From: Tetracentron sinense
Taxonomy: Eukaryota > Streptophyta > Magnoliopsida > Trochodendrales > Trochodendraceae
Assembly (NCBI GenBank): GCA_015143295.1
Contig: CM026557.1
Coordinates: 21,919,760-21,983,759 of the forward strand
DNA length: 64,000 nt
Reading direction: 5' to 3'
Every line of letters starts with the position of its first letter. The stretch's first letter is position 1. A program made the position numbers and the translations under genes. Below, in pieces: positions 45,038-60,900 of this stretch. The notes beneath the pieces are model-generated. The model was not told the DNA's origin and ran no database searches. It was given only the letters and a program-made list of their open reading frames with translations.

Positions 45038-48000
45038 TTAATGACTAAGCAAGCTTTGTAAATACCTCTCTACGTTGTCCAACCCACAGAGCTCCTTGAC
45101 AACAGGCATGGTTGCAGGGACCCCTAACTGGAATGTCGAATGAGAAGCATCTGAGCCACTCATAGAAAGAAGATCTTTCCTGGCTTCTTTAATGGCTGCT
45201 CTTGTTGCACAGTGAACTGAGACTGCTAGAAGTAATGGTGGCTCCCCAGAGGCTGCACAAAAGAGAGTCAATCAACCCGAGTGATATCAACAAAATTTAC
45301 AAGTGATCTTTCTCATGTTGGATAATGATATATGTTAGTGTGGTACACATTTTTGTGTGTATTCAAATCATCATCATTACTAAGTTTCTTTTACCAACTA
45401 TTTAGGCTCAGCAACCGAATCCTGTTTCGTCTTTCTAATCTATCTACAACTACATCTTCTATTACTCATGAGTGATTTCAAATCTTTCTTTTTTGATTGA
45501 TACAGGGATAATATATAGACCAAAAAGGGAAGTACAAGGCAGTTTACCTATGAGTGAACGAAGAGAAAAAGAAAAGAGCACAAAGCCTTCATATGCTAAA
45601 AAGAAATCAGAACAAGAAATGACCCTAATCAAAACCGAAAATACTAAACATCCCAAAATCATCATAATCCGGTAACACCAAACTCCATTCTTGAAGAAGT
45701 CGCTTGAAGCGCGCCTATTCCTTTCCTCCGAGATACTCCAACAGATCACCCCCAGAAGCGCCCACCACACCATCCATGTGGATCCACCAACATCCCTTAG
45801 AAACCAGATTGAGAGGAAGTCCCTAATACTGGAAGGAAAAATCCACAGCACCACCAAGACGATTTAGGAAGTACTCCCCATACTCGAGAAACTAGAGGGC
45901 AATGAATGACCAGATAGTCAATAGATTCCTCAACTCCCAGGCATATAAAGCATCTGTTAGTAAGGCTCCAACCCTTGTTCTTTAAGTGATAATCTTGTCC
46001 AAAGCCGATGTCAAGAGGAAAGAGATCTTTGATGGAATACTGTGTTCCACACCGCACTATAAGGGAAAGAGGGGTCGGAAGGATCCCCAAAGCTACAAAT
46101 AGTATGATCTCAGACAAAACCTCCTTCGCTATTCCTCACCAGAGTCTGGTGTCACGGAATTGGGGGTTAGGATGCTCCGAAACTAGTCTTCCCCATAAGT
46201 CTAAACACATTATTGATCTCCCCATTGTTCATATTCTTTCTTAACCTAGGTTCCAAACTACCTCCCCATTCCTGAGGCAAAAGATGAACGCAAAAAAGCA
46301 CCTTTTGTCCTCTGTCAAGGAGAAGTCCCCAAATCCATCCACAACAGAATGGGCCTGCAGCACCTATCCTCCCAAGGAAAAAGTTGTTTCATCAGGATCC
46401 GGTCCCCCAGTGGGGAACCTTTCTAGTGGTCATCTTGATATGCTTCTGCTTCTTTAAGGTGGCAAGGTCATTGGTGATAGCCCTGCACAGATTAACACTA
46501 AAGGGAGATTTCACCACAGAAGGGTCCCACACTGAATGTTGACCATTATGACACATTGCCACAGACTATCACCATAGGTAATGATTTTAAAAAAAAATTC
46601 ACTACCACAATTCGCATCCCCTTCAATTTTCCCTTCTTTAAGAGAACCTGAAACTTGCACCATAGCACTTCTCAATGTTAGTATCATTGATCTTCATTGT
46701 ACAGGTCCAAATCATTTCAATCGACTCCCCTTAAGTTTATCACCTAGTGGGGCTATGCCCCAATTCCCTAGAACATGCTCATTTATGAACTTGTGGTTTC
46801 CTACTCTTTCCACTCAACATCCTCATCAGGACAACAATGATCATTCTGTGAACATGCCGTCTTTTGACTATCCAACATTTTCTCATAAATCATAGTTGGT
46901 ATTATTTATGTCATTCAATTTTTTCCTCTTGTTTGATCTGTATGTGTCTGTCACATAGCACTACAGAACCACATCTCCCATTTGGCCACCTAGATCTGAT
47001 TCAACGAGCAACATCCTCCTTAATATCTCACTCCTTATGAATGGTCAAATTGAGATAACGGCAATGCTCTCTATTGGAAATCTATTGGACATCATTCTTA
47101 GCTGGTACATAGCATAACTATTGTTTCCTTACTAAATCGCTGATGCAAACTGAACTCATTAAAGAGACCAATAAATTCCAGATTTTCTGGTACGGACCAA
47201 CTTGGATTCATATAGGGCCTTATAGTTGGTTTTAGCTTTTTGAGTGGGCCAGATTTAATTGGGTTTCATTAGTTATATGAGCTTAAGTTAACGTCTATTA
47301 TTAGGATCTTTGATTTTAATTAAAAGTTAAATTTTAGTTGGAGTCAAACTAGTTCTCCAACACAGAATAGAAGTAATACATTGAGTGAATAAGAGAGACT
47401 TGTTCCTTCTAGCTTGCTGAAGCTGATTCAGTGGTTGATTTTGTTTCCTTCATTGACAATTGATTTGATCAAAACATTGAAGAAGAAAACCGCTGGGCGC
47501 TGGCTAAAATCATATCAAAAAGATTATTGAAGTTTGAATGTTGCAACCCTAGGAACAGTTTCCTAAAGCTGCCCCTACCCCATTCTTCAATCCTTTGATC
47601 CAAAATCATCGACTAGTTCAGCATTAGTTGTTTGTTGATCTTTGAATTAAAAACCCTAGATCTTGAGCTTAGCATACTATATTCATTAGGTTTTGATTTC
47701 ATTCTTTGAAATACCCTTTTGCTTACTGTTCTAAGGATCCAAATATGTTCCTATCGATAAATTCTTGGGTTTTAAATCAAAACCATAAAGCCCTAATTTC
47801 GGTTACTTAAGATAAATAAAGGATTTTTTGAAATTTTATAAATTTCTTGTAATTGATCAAAATTCTTGTGTGGTTTTGATGATTGATCATTCCTAAACTG
47901 GTTTTACATCATAAATATCGGTTGAACCCCAAATCCTAGACTGGAATTTCAAAGTTCAGACAAATCTCTTAATTCCATTTACATTTGACCCTTTTGGACC

Positions 48001-51000
48001 TTTAACAGATTGTCTTAGACTTGTCAGAAAATTCTCAAATTTGGAACAGACCTAATTCTTAACTCTTCTAGAACCATCTCATAACAATGGTTTTGAATTT
48101 GCGTGCAAAATTACCAAAACACCCTTCTGCCCTAACATTTTAAATTTGGTGAACCCCATTTAGATGACCTGTTAGACTGAAAATAAGCTTGAAGGGATGT
48201 TCTAATCATATATTTAGTAAAATCTTTCCCAAACATTTAACCTTGTATTCACTTGGTTGGGTGGTTAGAATCATCAATTAAGCTTATCTTGGTCCAAAAA
48301 ATTTTCTAGATGAGGCCCACAAATTGTACATGTTAGGATTCAGGGGAGAGACTCATACCACTAAGGGTGTACACAATACACAGTAGGATTTATAAGAATG
48401 CTTACCCATGTAGGGGAGAAACTCATATTACTAAGAGTGGAATAGTAAAAAGATTATACCCTATGCACTATCTCCACAGTCCACAATAATGAAGAAATGA
48501 CGAATATTACTAGTTCTTTTGAGGTTATATGATAGCAATCCTAACTGCTCAGGCTAGAAATTTAAGGGCCCTCTAGGGGATAATAAATAGAGTTTATAAA
48601 TGGAAAGCAGTAAGCATGGATTCATGCAGAGTGTGAGACCAATCATTCAATGGCCCCAACCAGGAGAGCTCCTAGGGAAAAAATCCAACTACCAGCCGGC
48701 TGATTTATGATCCTAACTGATGCCGGATGAAAGTATAGATACAAGCAGAGATCTAGTTGATTGAGCTAGTAGCAACCTTGATTGAATATTTTTAATAAGA
48801 ACTAATATTAAGATTGATTATCATTCAGCAGGGCTGTGGGGGGGGGGGTGTTTTAGAGGTTGAAGGAGATTGGTTCGCAGGAATAAATAGTGAAGATAAG
48901 GTTAAATATAGGGAATGTGGGGCAGTAAGGTACTGAGATTAAGGTTTTTGGGTTGGGTGTTTGGGTTAATAGAGGATTGTAGGAATAGGATTTTGAGGGC
49001 TGAGGTACTGGTTATACAATTCAAAAAGACAACTAAAGAGAAGAAAAAAGATCTAAATAGAGAGGATAGAGAAGTAGAGTTTCGCAACATCGGAGGAACT
49101 CAAGGAAAGGAGTCTCACCAATCGGAAGCACCAATTGATAAAGGCACACCACTCATAAAAGAAAGGGGTCGGGCGCCTAACATGTAGCAGCCATACATAA
49201 AAGAACTCTTATTCAACTTCGATTCTTTAGAAATAAAGGATGGCTACATATACAATAGGGGGGAGGGGGGGTTTACATGTACATTTATGGAGGCAAGGTG
49301 ATGGCCTCTTTCCTATTCACAATTGGACTAGAGAAGAGAAACCACTATTGATTCCAAAACATTTGCTACTATCAAACCTATCACAATATGGAAACTAAAT
49401 AGAACTTCAAGATTCTTACCATACAACCAAGTACACGAATAAACTAACAGAGGAGAAACTAAAGAAAATGACTCAAGAAGATGCTATCAATCATGAATGA
49501 ACAAAAGACTTAACTAGCAAGCTAATAAAAACTCAATTCAGAACTGAAGACCTAAACTTCAACAATAACCAACTCGCTGCACATGTTTTGACAATAATTT
49601 ACTCATATCATGTAAGAATCAAATAATCCTGCCTAACTGGAATAGTAATTGACAACTATCAGCACCAAAGTTGATGTATCTTGACAAATCTAAACATAAA
49701 ATAACATAGTCTAAAATAAAATGGTCAGACAAGATTGTTTTGGATTTGATGATAGAATTGTTTTCCTACTCTTCTTTATTTGTGGTTTCTACAAGGAACC
49801 ACACAATTTCTCCCATTGTGATTCTCAAATAGCATCATTGGCCATCCAATTTAATAATTCTTTTCATCTAGAACATTCACCATTTTTCCCATTTTAAAAG
49901 ATTCAGTAGACCAGTGGCAAATGTACATAGACCATCTATAAGGACAGGACATTAGCTTTCCTATAAATATTGAAGGAATTGGAAATGGTACCTTTAGAGG
50001 AGAGGACACGTTTTTGGTGATGCTCACTATTCAGTAACTCAACATTGAACTTTTTGGGGATGGTGTCAATGGTTGGGATCTTGTATGTCCATGTACCTTC
50101 TGATACCACCAATCCATCTGGATTCGTCAGATATTCTTCTAGCATGAAAAACCCAATTCCTTGGACGAAAGCTCCTTCAATCTGTAAGAAGTAACTTCCA
50201 AATGTGAGATGTTTAACCATTAAGAACAAGATCGATTCAATTTTTTTTCCTTGCGGTAAACAAGATAAATTGAATGGTTACAATCATCTTATGGGTTTAA
50301 ATTTTATGTGTAAAAGAATGCCTAGTTGAGACCCATAGAACAGTTGGTCATATCGACTACATATGCCACAGCAGCCTCTATTTAATGTCCACCTAGAGGA
50401 AATTAGATTTTTCATTTGAATTAATATGCATGCTATTCAAATGTAGGCTTAAGCATGTAAACAGAAAAGAAGGATAAGAACTTTAAAATTGGAGTAGACT
50501 TTGTAAATAAGATTGTGGTTGAGTCAACCTGTCCCAAATCAACAGCTGGATTCAAACTCTGCCCACAGTCATAGATAATATCTGCTTGCAAAATTGTTGT
50601 TGCTCCAGTGAGAAGATCTATCTCCACCTGTGATACCCATATGTTCATTCTTAGAATACTGTGTAAGTTGATACAGGAATGAGTTAATAATCCCAGCTAA
50701 TCCAACAAGTGGCTTGTCAGTAAAACTTATTCAATAAAACAAAATAAACATTTATTAAATGTCAGCCTCAACAGTGGGCTCTGACACGACTGAGCATGTA
50801 AGCTGGTCTGGTCCCTGGTTACCTTTTTAGAGACTGTTTTCATTTCAAAAAAACATAAAATGTGAAAAATATGTAAAGACAAACTCACCTCACTCACTGC
50901 AGCACCGTAGTTTAGGTACTGCATGGAAGAAGAGTCAGGAACATAGTAACTGCTCGCTGATAAGTTCACAGCTTGAAGATGTGCCTGCATGTAGATAGAC

Positions 51001-51821
51001 AATGAAAATGAGAGAAAACATAGTTCCCGCTGTATCTAATCCAGAATATTTCTAAATTTGAAAGTGCTACCCTAATATTTTGTGCTTCCTCAATAACTGC
51101 ATCCACTTTAACCACTCCTCTTCTATTGGACACCGCAGAATCATTTATCGATTATCTCCTTGATTAAATTTTTAATAGCTTTACAAGATTATAAATACCT
51201 CTGAAAATTTCTTTCTATTTCAAAGTTTGTCAAACTGCCCAAAATGTCATTTAAAGTGAGAATGTTAAACCATTTAAGGTTTACAGATATTTTTCTCTTT
51301 TTCTAAATTTAAAAAAAATATTTTTGCACTAATTTAGGTAATGAAAGACTTGAAATATTCACCATATTATCATTCTTTTCCATAGTTTCCCACAATACAT
51401 GATATTTAAAAAATGATTCTAGTTTTGTGGCTATCACATACAGTGGACTTACATAGTTTGCTAAAATCTAAAGGAGATTGTTATTAAACCAGAAATGTTA
51501 CGATTTACAAGGCCAGGGCCTCACAAAGTAAAAGACGCAGGTGCTTAGCATGAGTTTTAATTAAGACAAAGAAAATAAAAAGAAAACAAGAATTGGAGGA
51601 TGGGAACAAGTCTCCCCTGCCTTCGCCATATAGCAGTTACACATCTGGGCTTTCTCGAGATTCACCTTATACAACACTCTATTTTCAAAAAAAGATTTGC
51701 AGTGCCAGATGCCCATGTAGTACTCAGATGTCAGACACAGGTCAACACTTTCATTTAGACAAATTTCAATTTACCAGATTCTTGTTTTCAGCTGTTATTT
51801 ATATATAGATCAAACAATTTC

Positions 51822-51902
<81 letters not shown>

Positions 51903-54900
51903 AACTTTATTTTTGGATGTAGGAATCCTGCAAGTGGGTTTTATTGAAGCCTTAAAATGTGAAAATGTAAAATATCTTAAAGTATATCTTCAAAGATATG
52001 GAATAAAACTGTAAGACATGTTGACTTAATGTATTTGTTAAAGTTAGCATATCTGAACATTTATGTGTCACACTCACATGTGGTCGTGTTTAAGCTTTAC
52101 ATAGTATTAAGTATTAACCACTGGATGTGTCCCACTAACTAGATAGGGGTAAGAACCCAATTACATATGCTTAATCATCCAACCAATGTAATTGTTTCTA
52201 GACTATTAGTTGTATCTTTTCCTGACCTTCCAAAGGAATTTCATGTATTAAGGATCATCAGGTCCTGGGGGCTGGGTGAGACCCCACTAAGTGGTGGATT
52301 CAAGCATGAAGCACCTCATGGTATCGGCAGAGTCTAACCCGTTGCATTGGACGATACCCATAAAACACCAAAGAACATATGAACTGGCCGTTACGCAAAA
52401 CGCAAGTTAGGACTCGGCTGAGACCTGCCATAATGAGAGTTACGTAACGGCCGTTTCGGTCCACAAGGACATTATTAGCGCCATTTGTATGAAAAATGAC
52501 TTAAATATAAATAATAATAAGGGTTTTTTTTATACCCAAAACAATTCAAGCAACAACAACAACAATAATAAATAAATAAATAATAATAATAATTGCCATT
52601 TATACAAAAACGACTCTAAAAATAATTAATCAAATAATTAAAAACCTCCAAATTGTAACGACCGTTACATAACGGGTTCTACATTACGTAACGGTTTTGG
52701 CAGGTTGCATATGCAAAAACCGTTATTTTAATCCTTGAAGCACCATGCATTTGGATAGAGAAAGATGTCTTCTTCCTGTCCTCCAAACCTCATTTTGAAC
52801 CTCAAGAGAAAGCAAAAAAAAAAGTCCTCTATGTAGTTTCAAAAGTTCATGTGGTCACCTGGAGAATTAGAAAATCCCACGTAATACTAGCCATGTGTTC
52901 TTGCAATCTTTCCTTCAGAGGGACTAGTCTTTCAACCAAGGCATTGCAGCAAAGACGTACTGCTTCACAGCTTGACTCTGATGTGGTGCTCCCAGCAGTA
53001 AACCCCCCTTGTACTAAGCTCAAGGTATCTGCCTGAATGACCCGCACTCTATCCAAGAGATCTCCACTTTCATCACATTGTATTGGACTGAGAGCAAATG
53101 CAGCCATCTGCTTTACTTTTGTCCAGAGCCCCTGACCCAGTTCTATCCCCCCGACTTCAACCACAACCGACCCATCATTAAGAATGCTCACTTTTCCGGG
53201 AGTTGGTCTCAAAGTCACTTCATGCACGATGGGTACCCGAGAAATTCCCCTTTTCAGCCATTTATTACTACAATTAAACCGTCTTATTACTTCAGCCCTT
53301 TGGTTGAAGCTTGACGACTTGGTCAACTTATCCAAAACTGAGGGCAAAGTATACTCAAGAGGTTCCCCCGCACTATTTTCATAAAAAAATTTGAGGCTCT
53401 TGAACGTGTGGACATTCTTGTCCCGGACAGAATCAACATCCATGGAAAGAGTAGATGCTACATGCTCGATCACAGTCTCGGCAAGAAATGATGCCTGTAC
53501 TTCTCCTGGGGCACGCATTGCTGTCTTACTTACATGGTTTGTCTTGCAGATCTTTATATCAAAAGACAAAGCTCCCCAGTTGTATTTCTTCAGTGCACCC
53601 AGCATGTTGTGTGGCATTATCGGGCTTATATCTTCATAAATCCCTGCATTGATTAATACATCAATGTGCAAGGCCGTTATCTTTCCATTGGATTTGAAGC
53701 CCACACTGTAATTTATTTTCATAGGATGTCGTCCTCCTGCCATTATCATATCAGTCTTCCGATTGAGATATGTTCGGACTGGGCACCGTAACTTATGTGC
53801 TGCAAGTGCGCATACTGTAGCAACCTAGAACATCACAGTGAAAGTACTCACACAGTGAGATTCATAATTTAAAGGATAGAATGAAAATATCAAAGGGAGA
53901 GAGAAAGAGAGATTCTGGAAATATTTTTAAAAAAAGTATTCTGGTGAACTTATTTGGAAGTCAGGATCAAGAATCTTACAATCATATGATGTTTCAGAAT
54001 AAACCAAAAATAATAGTTCAGCATCTTCCCCTAGCATTAAAACAAGCCTAGAATTATAATTAGCTAAAGAGGTAATCTAAGAGAATCATCAGGTTGGTGG
54101 TAGATCGTATGCAAACAGTCTAAGCGGCATGCCGGTACACATGGAGTACATGAAGGGGTTAAACCCACTATTTAGTAGATATCACCTAGGAAGTCTCCTA
54201 TGCCAATAACAACCTGACAAGAATGCCCTTATACAGACCATTCTGTTGTCATCGGGATACTATTTTCCTCAATGTCCAGAAAAATGCCATACATCACATA
54301 ATAAGGATCATCAGACCGGGTAAACTTTTTGGCTAGGACATATCCTAAGTAGGATATTGAATGGCAGGTCCCCCTTGCTCCGCATTTGTGTCATATGCAC
54401 CAATATGCGGTTTTAGATTCATCCAATAATAAGAATCAACTGTAACTTTGACACACAGACTCCTATCTGCATCAGTTACAAAGCCCCATAAGAGGTAATT
54501 AGCTAAAGAGGTCATCTAAGAGAACCATCAGGTTGGTGGTGGTAGACCAGAAGAATAGTCTACCGGCGGCAGGCCAGTACACATGGAGTACATGAAGGGG
54601 TTAGACCCACTATTTAGTAGATATCACCAAGGAAGTCTCCTATGCCGCTATGCCAATATCAACCTGACAAATGATGGTAAGCAGCCCTTCTACAAACCAT
54701 TCTGTTGTCATCTGGATACTATTTTCCTCAATGTCCACAAGAATGCCATACATCACATAATAAGGATCATCAGGCCGGGTAAACTTTTTGCCAAGGACAT
54801 CTCCTAAGTAGGAATATTGAATGGAAGGTCCCTCTTGCTCAGCATATGTGTCATATGTACCAATATCATGGTGTCAAAAATCGACTCAATTCTGCCGAAG

Positions 54901-57900
54901 TTGACCGAATTGAGTCGACTTTCGTAATGTCCGAAGTGAATGCACTTATATTTAAAAAATATTGGACTTCGTGGTAGACTTCGGTGAACTTTGGTAAACT
55001 TCGACCGAAACAAGAAAAAGAAGTATTGAGAAAATACAGAACTTCAATGGAAGTTAAACAAAGTGTATAGAAAAAGTCTTTATATTGAAGGGCTTTGAAG
55101 TTTTAACTTAGTTTCACTCGCTTTAAACTTATTTTCTTCATAAAGAAAGTCATGTGTCTCTATCATTAACCTTATTATAAGTATAATTAGCTTTAAAAGA
55201 GAGTGTTGCTAGTATTAATTTTATTATAAATTATAATTTTATTATTAGAGTGTGGTTAGCATTAACCTTATAATAAATCATAATTTTATTATTTTAATCA
55301 TTTTATTATTAGTATATTATGCCCATAAGGGATTTTTAGTCATATTAAAATAAAAAAATTCCCAATAGTATTTTATAAATTGAAAATCATTAAACTACAC
55401 ATCTCTTCTTCACATATTGATTCAGTCCTATAAAAACACTGAGCTCATCAATTGCAGATTGAAATAGGTTTAGAAACTAAATTGAATTCATTTATTTATC
55501 AACTTTAATGTACATTCATAAGTTTTTCAGGTTTCTAAAACAATTAACATGGATAATAATTGAAAAATAAAGAGAATACATATCTCCTTCATTTGACAGA
55601 GAGGATAAAATATAATTAAAAAAATTGACCATACAGAGAAATATCAACAAGAAATTATAGCTCAAATAAGCAGACAACACATCATTCAACATGATTCTCA
55701 AATTTGAGTACTACATGCTTGCATCAGGAATATAATGAATTCTAGATGTGTGTTGTTTATACTTAAGTATTGAATTTTAAAGTTTCATCTTAAATTTCTA
55801 ATGTTTCCTAAACGTTTCCTAGACTTCTTTAATTTTTACATAACTTCTTTAGACTTCCTTAAACTTCCTCGAAACGTGTCAACTTCCTTAGCGACTGAAG
55901 TTTATACGGAAATCGAAGTTTAATACCTTGACCAATATACAGTTTTAGATTCATCCAATAATAGGAATCAATTGTAACTTTGACACACAGACTCCTATCT
56001 GCATCAGTTACAAAGCCCCATAAATCTCAATGAGAAAAGAGTTACACATAATTATATAATTTGGAAGACATATAAACAGACAAAAGTAATCCATAAGAAC
56101 ATCTACAGTTGATGAAATTGATTATGAGTCTATGACCTAAAAACGAATAAATAGATACGACCAATACACAAAAAGGAAAAATGAACAGGATTCTCTCCTA
56201 ATAGGAGTGTAAAAAAGTCTCCGACATGTGTCTGATATGTAATTTTTTCTTTTTTTTTGGGGGGAAAAAATGGTCTTTGTTACATTGATTTCTATTGTTG
56301 GATAAAACAAGTTTAGTACCTTCTCCAGATGAGGTCTTTGTGCTCGTTGACATGGATGGGTCAGTTAAGAAAAGCTTTGAAACTCTTTTATTGCTTAACT
56401 ATAGATAGCTCAGAGTAACTTCCATGATTTCTGAAAATTCACTTTAATTCTGAAACACTGGACATAGGAACATCTCTCAAGAAATGAGAAGTACTTCACT
56501 CAGAAAGGTCAATTTCTGAAAACAATACAAACGGATACTCACAGGTAAAGATTTTAAGGCCTTCCCACCAAACCCTCCTCCAACCCTTCTTGTAATCACA
56601 CGGACATTATGGCCTGGAACACCAAGGCATCTCGCAACCACAGCCTGTGCATTCTCGGGGCATTGAATTGAGCTGTAAACCACCATGCAATTGTCTTCAT
56701 CTGGCACAGCAAGCGCAGTTTGTGTCTCCATGTAGAAATAGTATTGTGACCCAAGTTTGATCTGGAAATCATCATTACAATATAATATGGATCAGATACA
56801 TCTAATGACCATGGCAAACAAATTTCGGAAACTAGATGGAGTACTCTAGGAAGTTTCTGAGTCAATGTAACCATGCCGTGCCTTTACTCATAAAGGGGTT
56901 TGAAACTCAAGTACTCAGAAAATGACAAAAATCAGACTAGAAAATCACGTTTTAAATCTTGAAAGAACTCGAACTACTGCCTGAATGTCTTGAGTTAATT
57001 CAAACTTGAGCCCTCATTAGTCATTAGGTCCAAGTTGTGCTTTTGGTTGTAACCATTGCTAAAAAAGATAAAAGAGTATTTGAGAAGCACCTCGACAGAG
57101 AAAATCTTGTGATCAGCTTCAGCCATTCCTTTTGAGAAATCACCAACTTGTTTCGGGTAGAGGAAAGAAGGGACCTCAAAAAAGCTGGACATCTCAACAG
57201 CCTCTTCTACTGATAAAATGGGTGGCTCAAGGTTTTCAGTGTCATAGTCAACGACCACACTATTTGCTGCCATGTCTGCATGTTTCTGTGTATCTGCAAC
57301 CTACACCAGCCATTCCAATCACTACGTACGTCAAACACAAAGTAAACACTCCATTCTGCCCGCGTGCGTGTGACAACACATCCATAATCAACATAACAAA
57401 AACCCAGATGTATAATAGTGGAATCAATGACGCAGATTCAGAAAGGAATTCTGATCGAAAGCTGATGAACAAATCCAATAAACCCACTTCAAACAAATTC
57501 CTATGAGATTTCTAACATAGTGACAAAGTCGGGGTTTGGGAAAAATTCGGCAAGGGCCAAGTTCGGAAAAGATTTGGGAAAAATTCAGGAAAATAATGAT
57601 TATAAAAATATATCCAACAATTTGATTAGATAACATACAAATTACAAAATAAGTAGTTTACTTGCTGAACTAAACAAATCATTCACGAATAATTCAGGCA
57701 TAATTTGGGAATAAATTGTGAAATTTGCGAATAATACGGGAAGAATTTGGCAAACCTAAAATTCGCGAATAATTTGCAAATTTTTCAGAAATTCGACGAA
57801 TTTTGTGACTATGATTTCTAGCAGATTAAAAAAAAAACATTATGCACATGGAAGATATGCAGCGACTCCCTTGTAAGTACCAAGGGAATGCTACTAATGG

Positions 57901-60900
57901 AATATGTAGGAATAGTAAGACCTATTGTTTCTTTTGTTGCCCTTAATTATTAAAGGGCATAAAAACATATAATCCATATAGAGAACCATACTTAATAAGT
58001 TAACATGTGATAAGAATGATGGAATTACCACGAACCCGAGTGGCTGGCCCGCATACCGAGTAATATCGTCCGCAAATAGAGGTTCAGAACCAAACATGGC
58101 CCTAGCTCCTATGTTCTCCCCACCTTTTGGAATGTCTTTAATGGAAATAACTCCAGTAACTCCATCTGGTAGTGATCCAGACTTGAATTTAATACCCTTC
58201 ACTCGTGCCAATGGCCTTGTGCTATAAATGAATGCTCCGTGAAGGCAATCCTTTGGAGAAGGGATGTCGTCAACATACACAGCTTCACCTATATAATTTG
58301 ATAGAGAGTGTCAATGGAGCTAAAAACATTTCCATCAATAAATAGTTTTTTCCCCCTTTAGAGGCTACAATAAATACATCATTTAAGAAATATAGTTAAA
58401 GTTAAAGCAAAACAAAAAGAAATAGAAGTCAATACACAGTCGAGAGAAAGATTTAAAAGTTAATTCTATTATACTAATTAGCATGAAATTTAAACGAACG
58501 CGCAAACCCCTATCCTAAAAGAACGATGTTTATGAATCCAAAAAGGTTAACTTGTAAATTAAAGCCCAAACCACAAATCAACAGCATAAAACTGGATTTA
58601 AAAGATAAGATGAAAGTCTAGCTAAGAATGCAGATCAAGATGTCTCACTTAAGAATTAAATTTTTCAATACTTAAGGCCTCTGGAGTGTGTCTTGTCATG
58701 TCAGGGCTGGGTTAAGTGTCTACAACTATCAACATGGCTGGAAAAGCAAAAAAAGAATGTGTCCAGGTAATGTTGTATAAATAAAATAAGTCACGCTCCA
58801 ATGAAATAGAATACTAGATTGGGTATAAAATACCAGAAGCTTGGATCTCAGCACCAGCTTTTATAATCGGCTCACCAACTGGATGATACTCCCTGCTCAC
58901 CACCAAAACCTGCTTTGCAGATGACAGCAGAGGCGTTTCAATATGACCAAAGTGATCATAATTATTTTTGGGTGCGGAAGCCTTAGTTGACAATGCACTC
59001 ATGTATCCATTCAAGCCTCCATTGGGAATTTCAGCACTAGCTTCAACCAAAGGGCGAAAAAAATCAAAAAGAAAACCAATGGCCAAGCTTGATCTATAAG
59101 CAGGAACTGAAGTGCCCTCTTCAGGTGCCACAGTTTCTCTGAGTAATTTAATAGCCTCAGAGAGAAGACCCACACTAAACAATTTCCCAGCCAAAAATTC
59201 CTCAACCTTCCAGGCCCGTATTGCATGTTTAGTCCCATAAGCACCGAAAGCCAATTGAATGTTTCGCAAAACAACTCCATCAGAAGTTTTGCAGGGAGAA
59301 ACCTGAGCCATAAAAGCAGCATTAAGATAGGGCAGTGCATTCCCAAGAGGTCGCGGTGCAGCTCGATAGGTTTTGAACAGCAACTTGGTTTCAGTTTCAA
59401 CAGAAACGTTTTGAACTGGTTCCCAGCTAGGAATCTTAACATTAAGAAGTACAGTTCTAGAATCACATGGAGGCCTCTCCAAGAATTCCTTGAAGGTAAG
59501 TGTTAGTTGTTTGGGACCTGTCTGTATATCTACCAGTGAACCCGCAGCAAGAAGTAAAGTGGCAATATCAGAGGGAAAGTGATTCCTTTGTGCCATGACC
59601 AAATTGCCCCCCAAACTTGCAGAATTCCGGATGAACTCTGATGCAATTTTATCCATATGGTCGGCAATTTTTTTGAACACCAATTCTCCATTTGAATGAA
59701 ATTTACCTTTGTTTTCCTCCTTCAAAGCTCGAATGACCTTAGAGATCGTCACAGCTGCTCCAATTGTGATCCCTGTACTATCCCTTCTGATCATTGAGAG
59801 CTCAGGGATATGTCTTAGATCAATGTATTTGTCGTAGCGTTCTAGTTCTTTGTAATAGCCCGTACCTGTGTTGCCAACAACTAGTTTCACTCGGGCCCCA
59901 TTATCAGACTCTTTGGATTCCAATAGGCTCTGAAGTTCCTCAACACTAACAGGACTATACCAGGAATATTGTTTGGAATCCAATAGCGATTTGGACTTTA
60001 ATTCCCATTTCAAGAACTCAGGGAATGCAAAAATCTCTTCAGTAGGGGTATAAAAGGGTAATCTACTTGCTTTAACATCGTTACTCTCCCCTTTTCTCCA
60101 AAAAGAATTGATCCCCAGATCCTCCATGTCGGCATCGGCTGCAAAACTTTTGCAGGCATCCGCAATGGGTCGGTAACCAGTACACCGACAGAGATTGCCT
60201 GCGATAGCCTTTTCAGCTTCCAATACTGTGAGCTTGGAGAACCCAGGAGAGGGGTCCGGCCTCCGGGTCTTTTCTGCATTGACAAGAGCCGAGTAGAGTG
60301 ACATGCACATACCAGGAGTACAAAAGCCACACTGAGAAGCATGGAAACCAGAGAACCTTCGATGGATCGCGTGGAACCCATCTTTGCTGTTCCCAAGTCC
60401 TTCAGTGGTTGTAATGGAACATCCATTTATACTGCAAAGAAGAGTCAGGCATGAACTTACTGTGAAGTCCTCAACTTTTTCGAGCAAAGGGTCATACTTG
60501 GACAGAAGAACAACACAAGCACCGCAACCACCTGCAATTGAAAGCCAGAACTAAATTCTTTTTATTGATAAAAAAAAACGAGATAATTGAGGTTTCGATT
60601 AATCATTAGATCCTGGTATGCAACTATTCATGAATCCTAATAAAATCGCCCAAAGAAAATTCCATCATATCTGGTCAGTAAAACTTCAAAACTTAAAAGA
60701 GTATTCGAGTCCAAAATACCCAACACAAAACAATCAGCAGAAGCAGAAGACTATTCATACAGGAACAATTAAATCAAACAGGTATATAGTACCAAAATAA
60801 ATTCCAGACATGAAACACAGTAACTAAAGTTAGAAGCAATTACATTATAGTGTAAACTACCCCAAATTCAAATTACTTAAAAATAAAAAAAACGACCATT

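Noticed and set aside
53078..53652. Several plus-strand frames of 65-82 codons opposite aldehyde oxidase exon 6
   Set aside because: They are shadows of the strongly conserved minus-strand exon.
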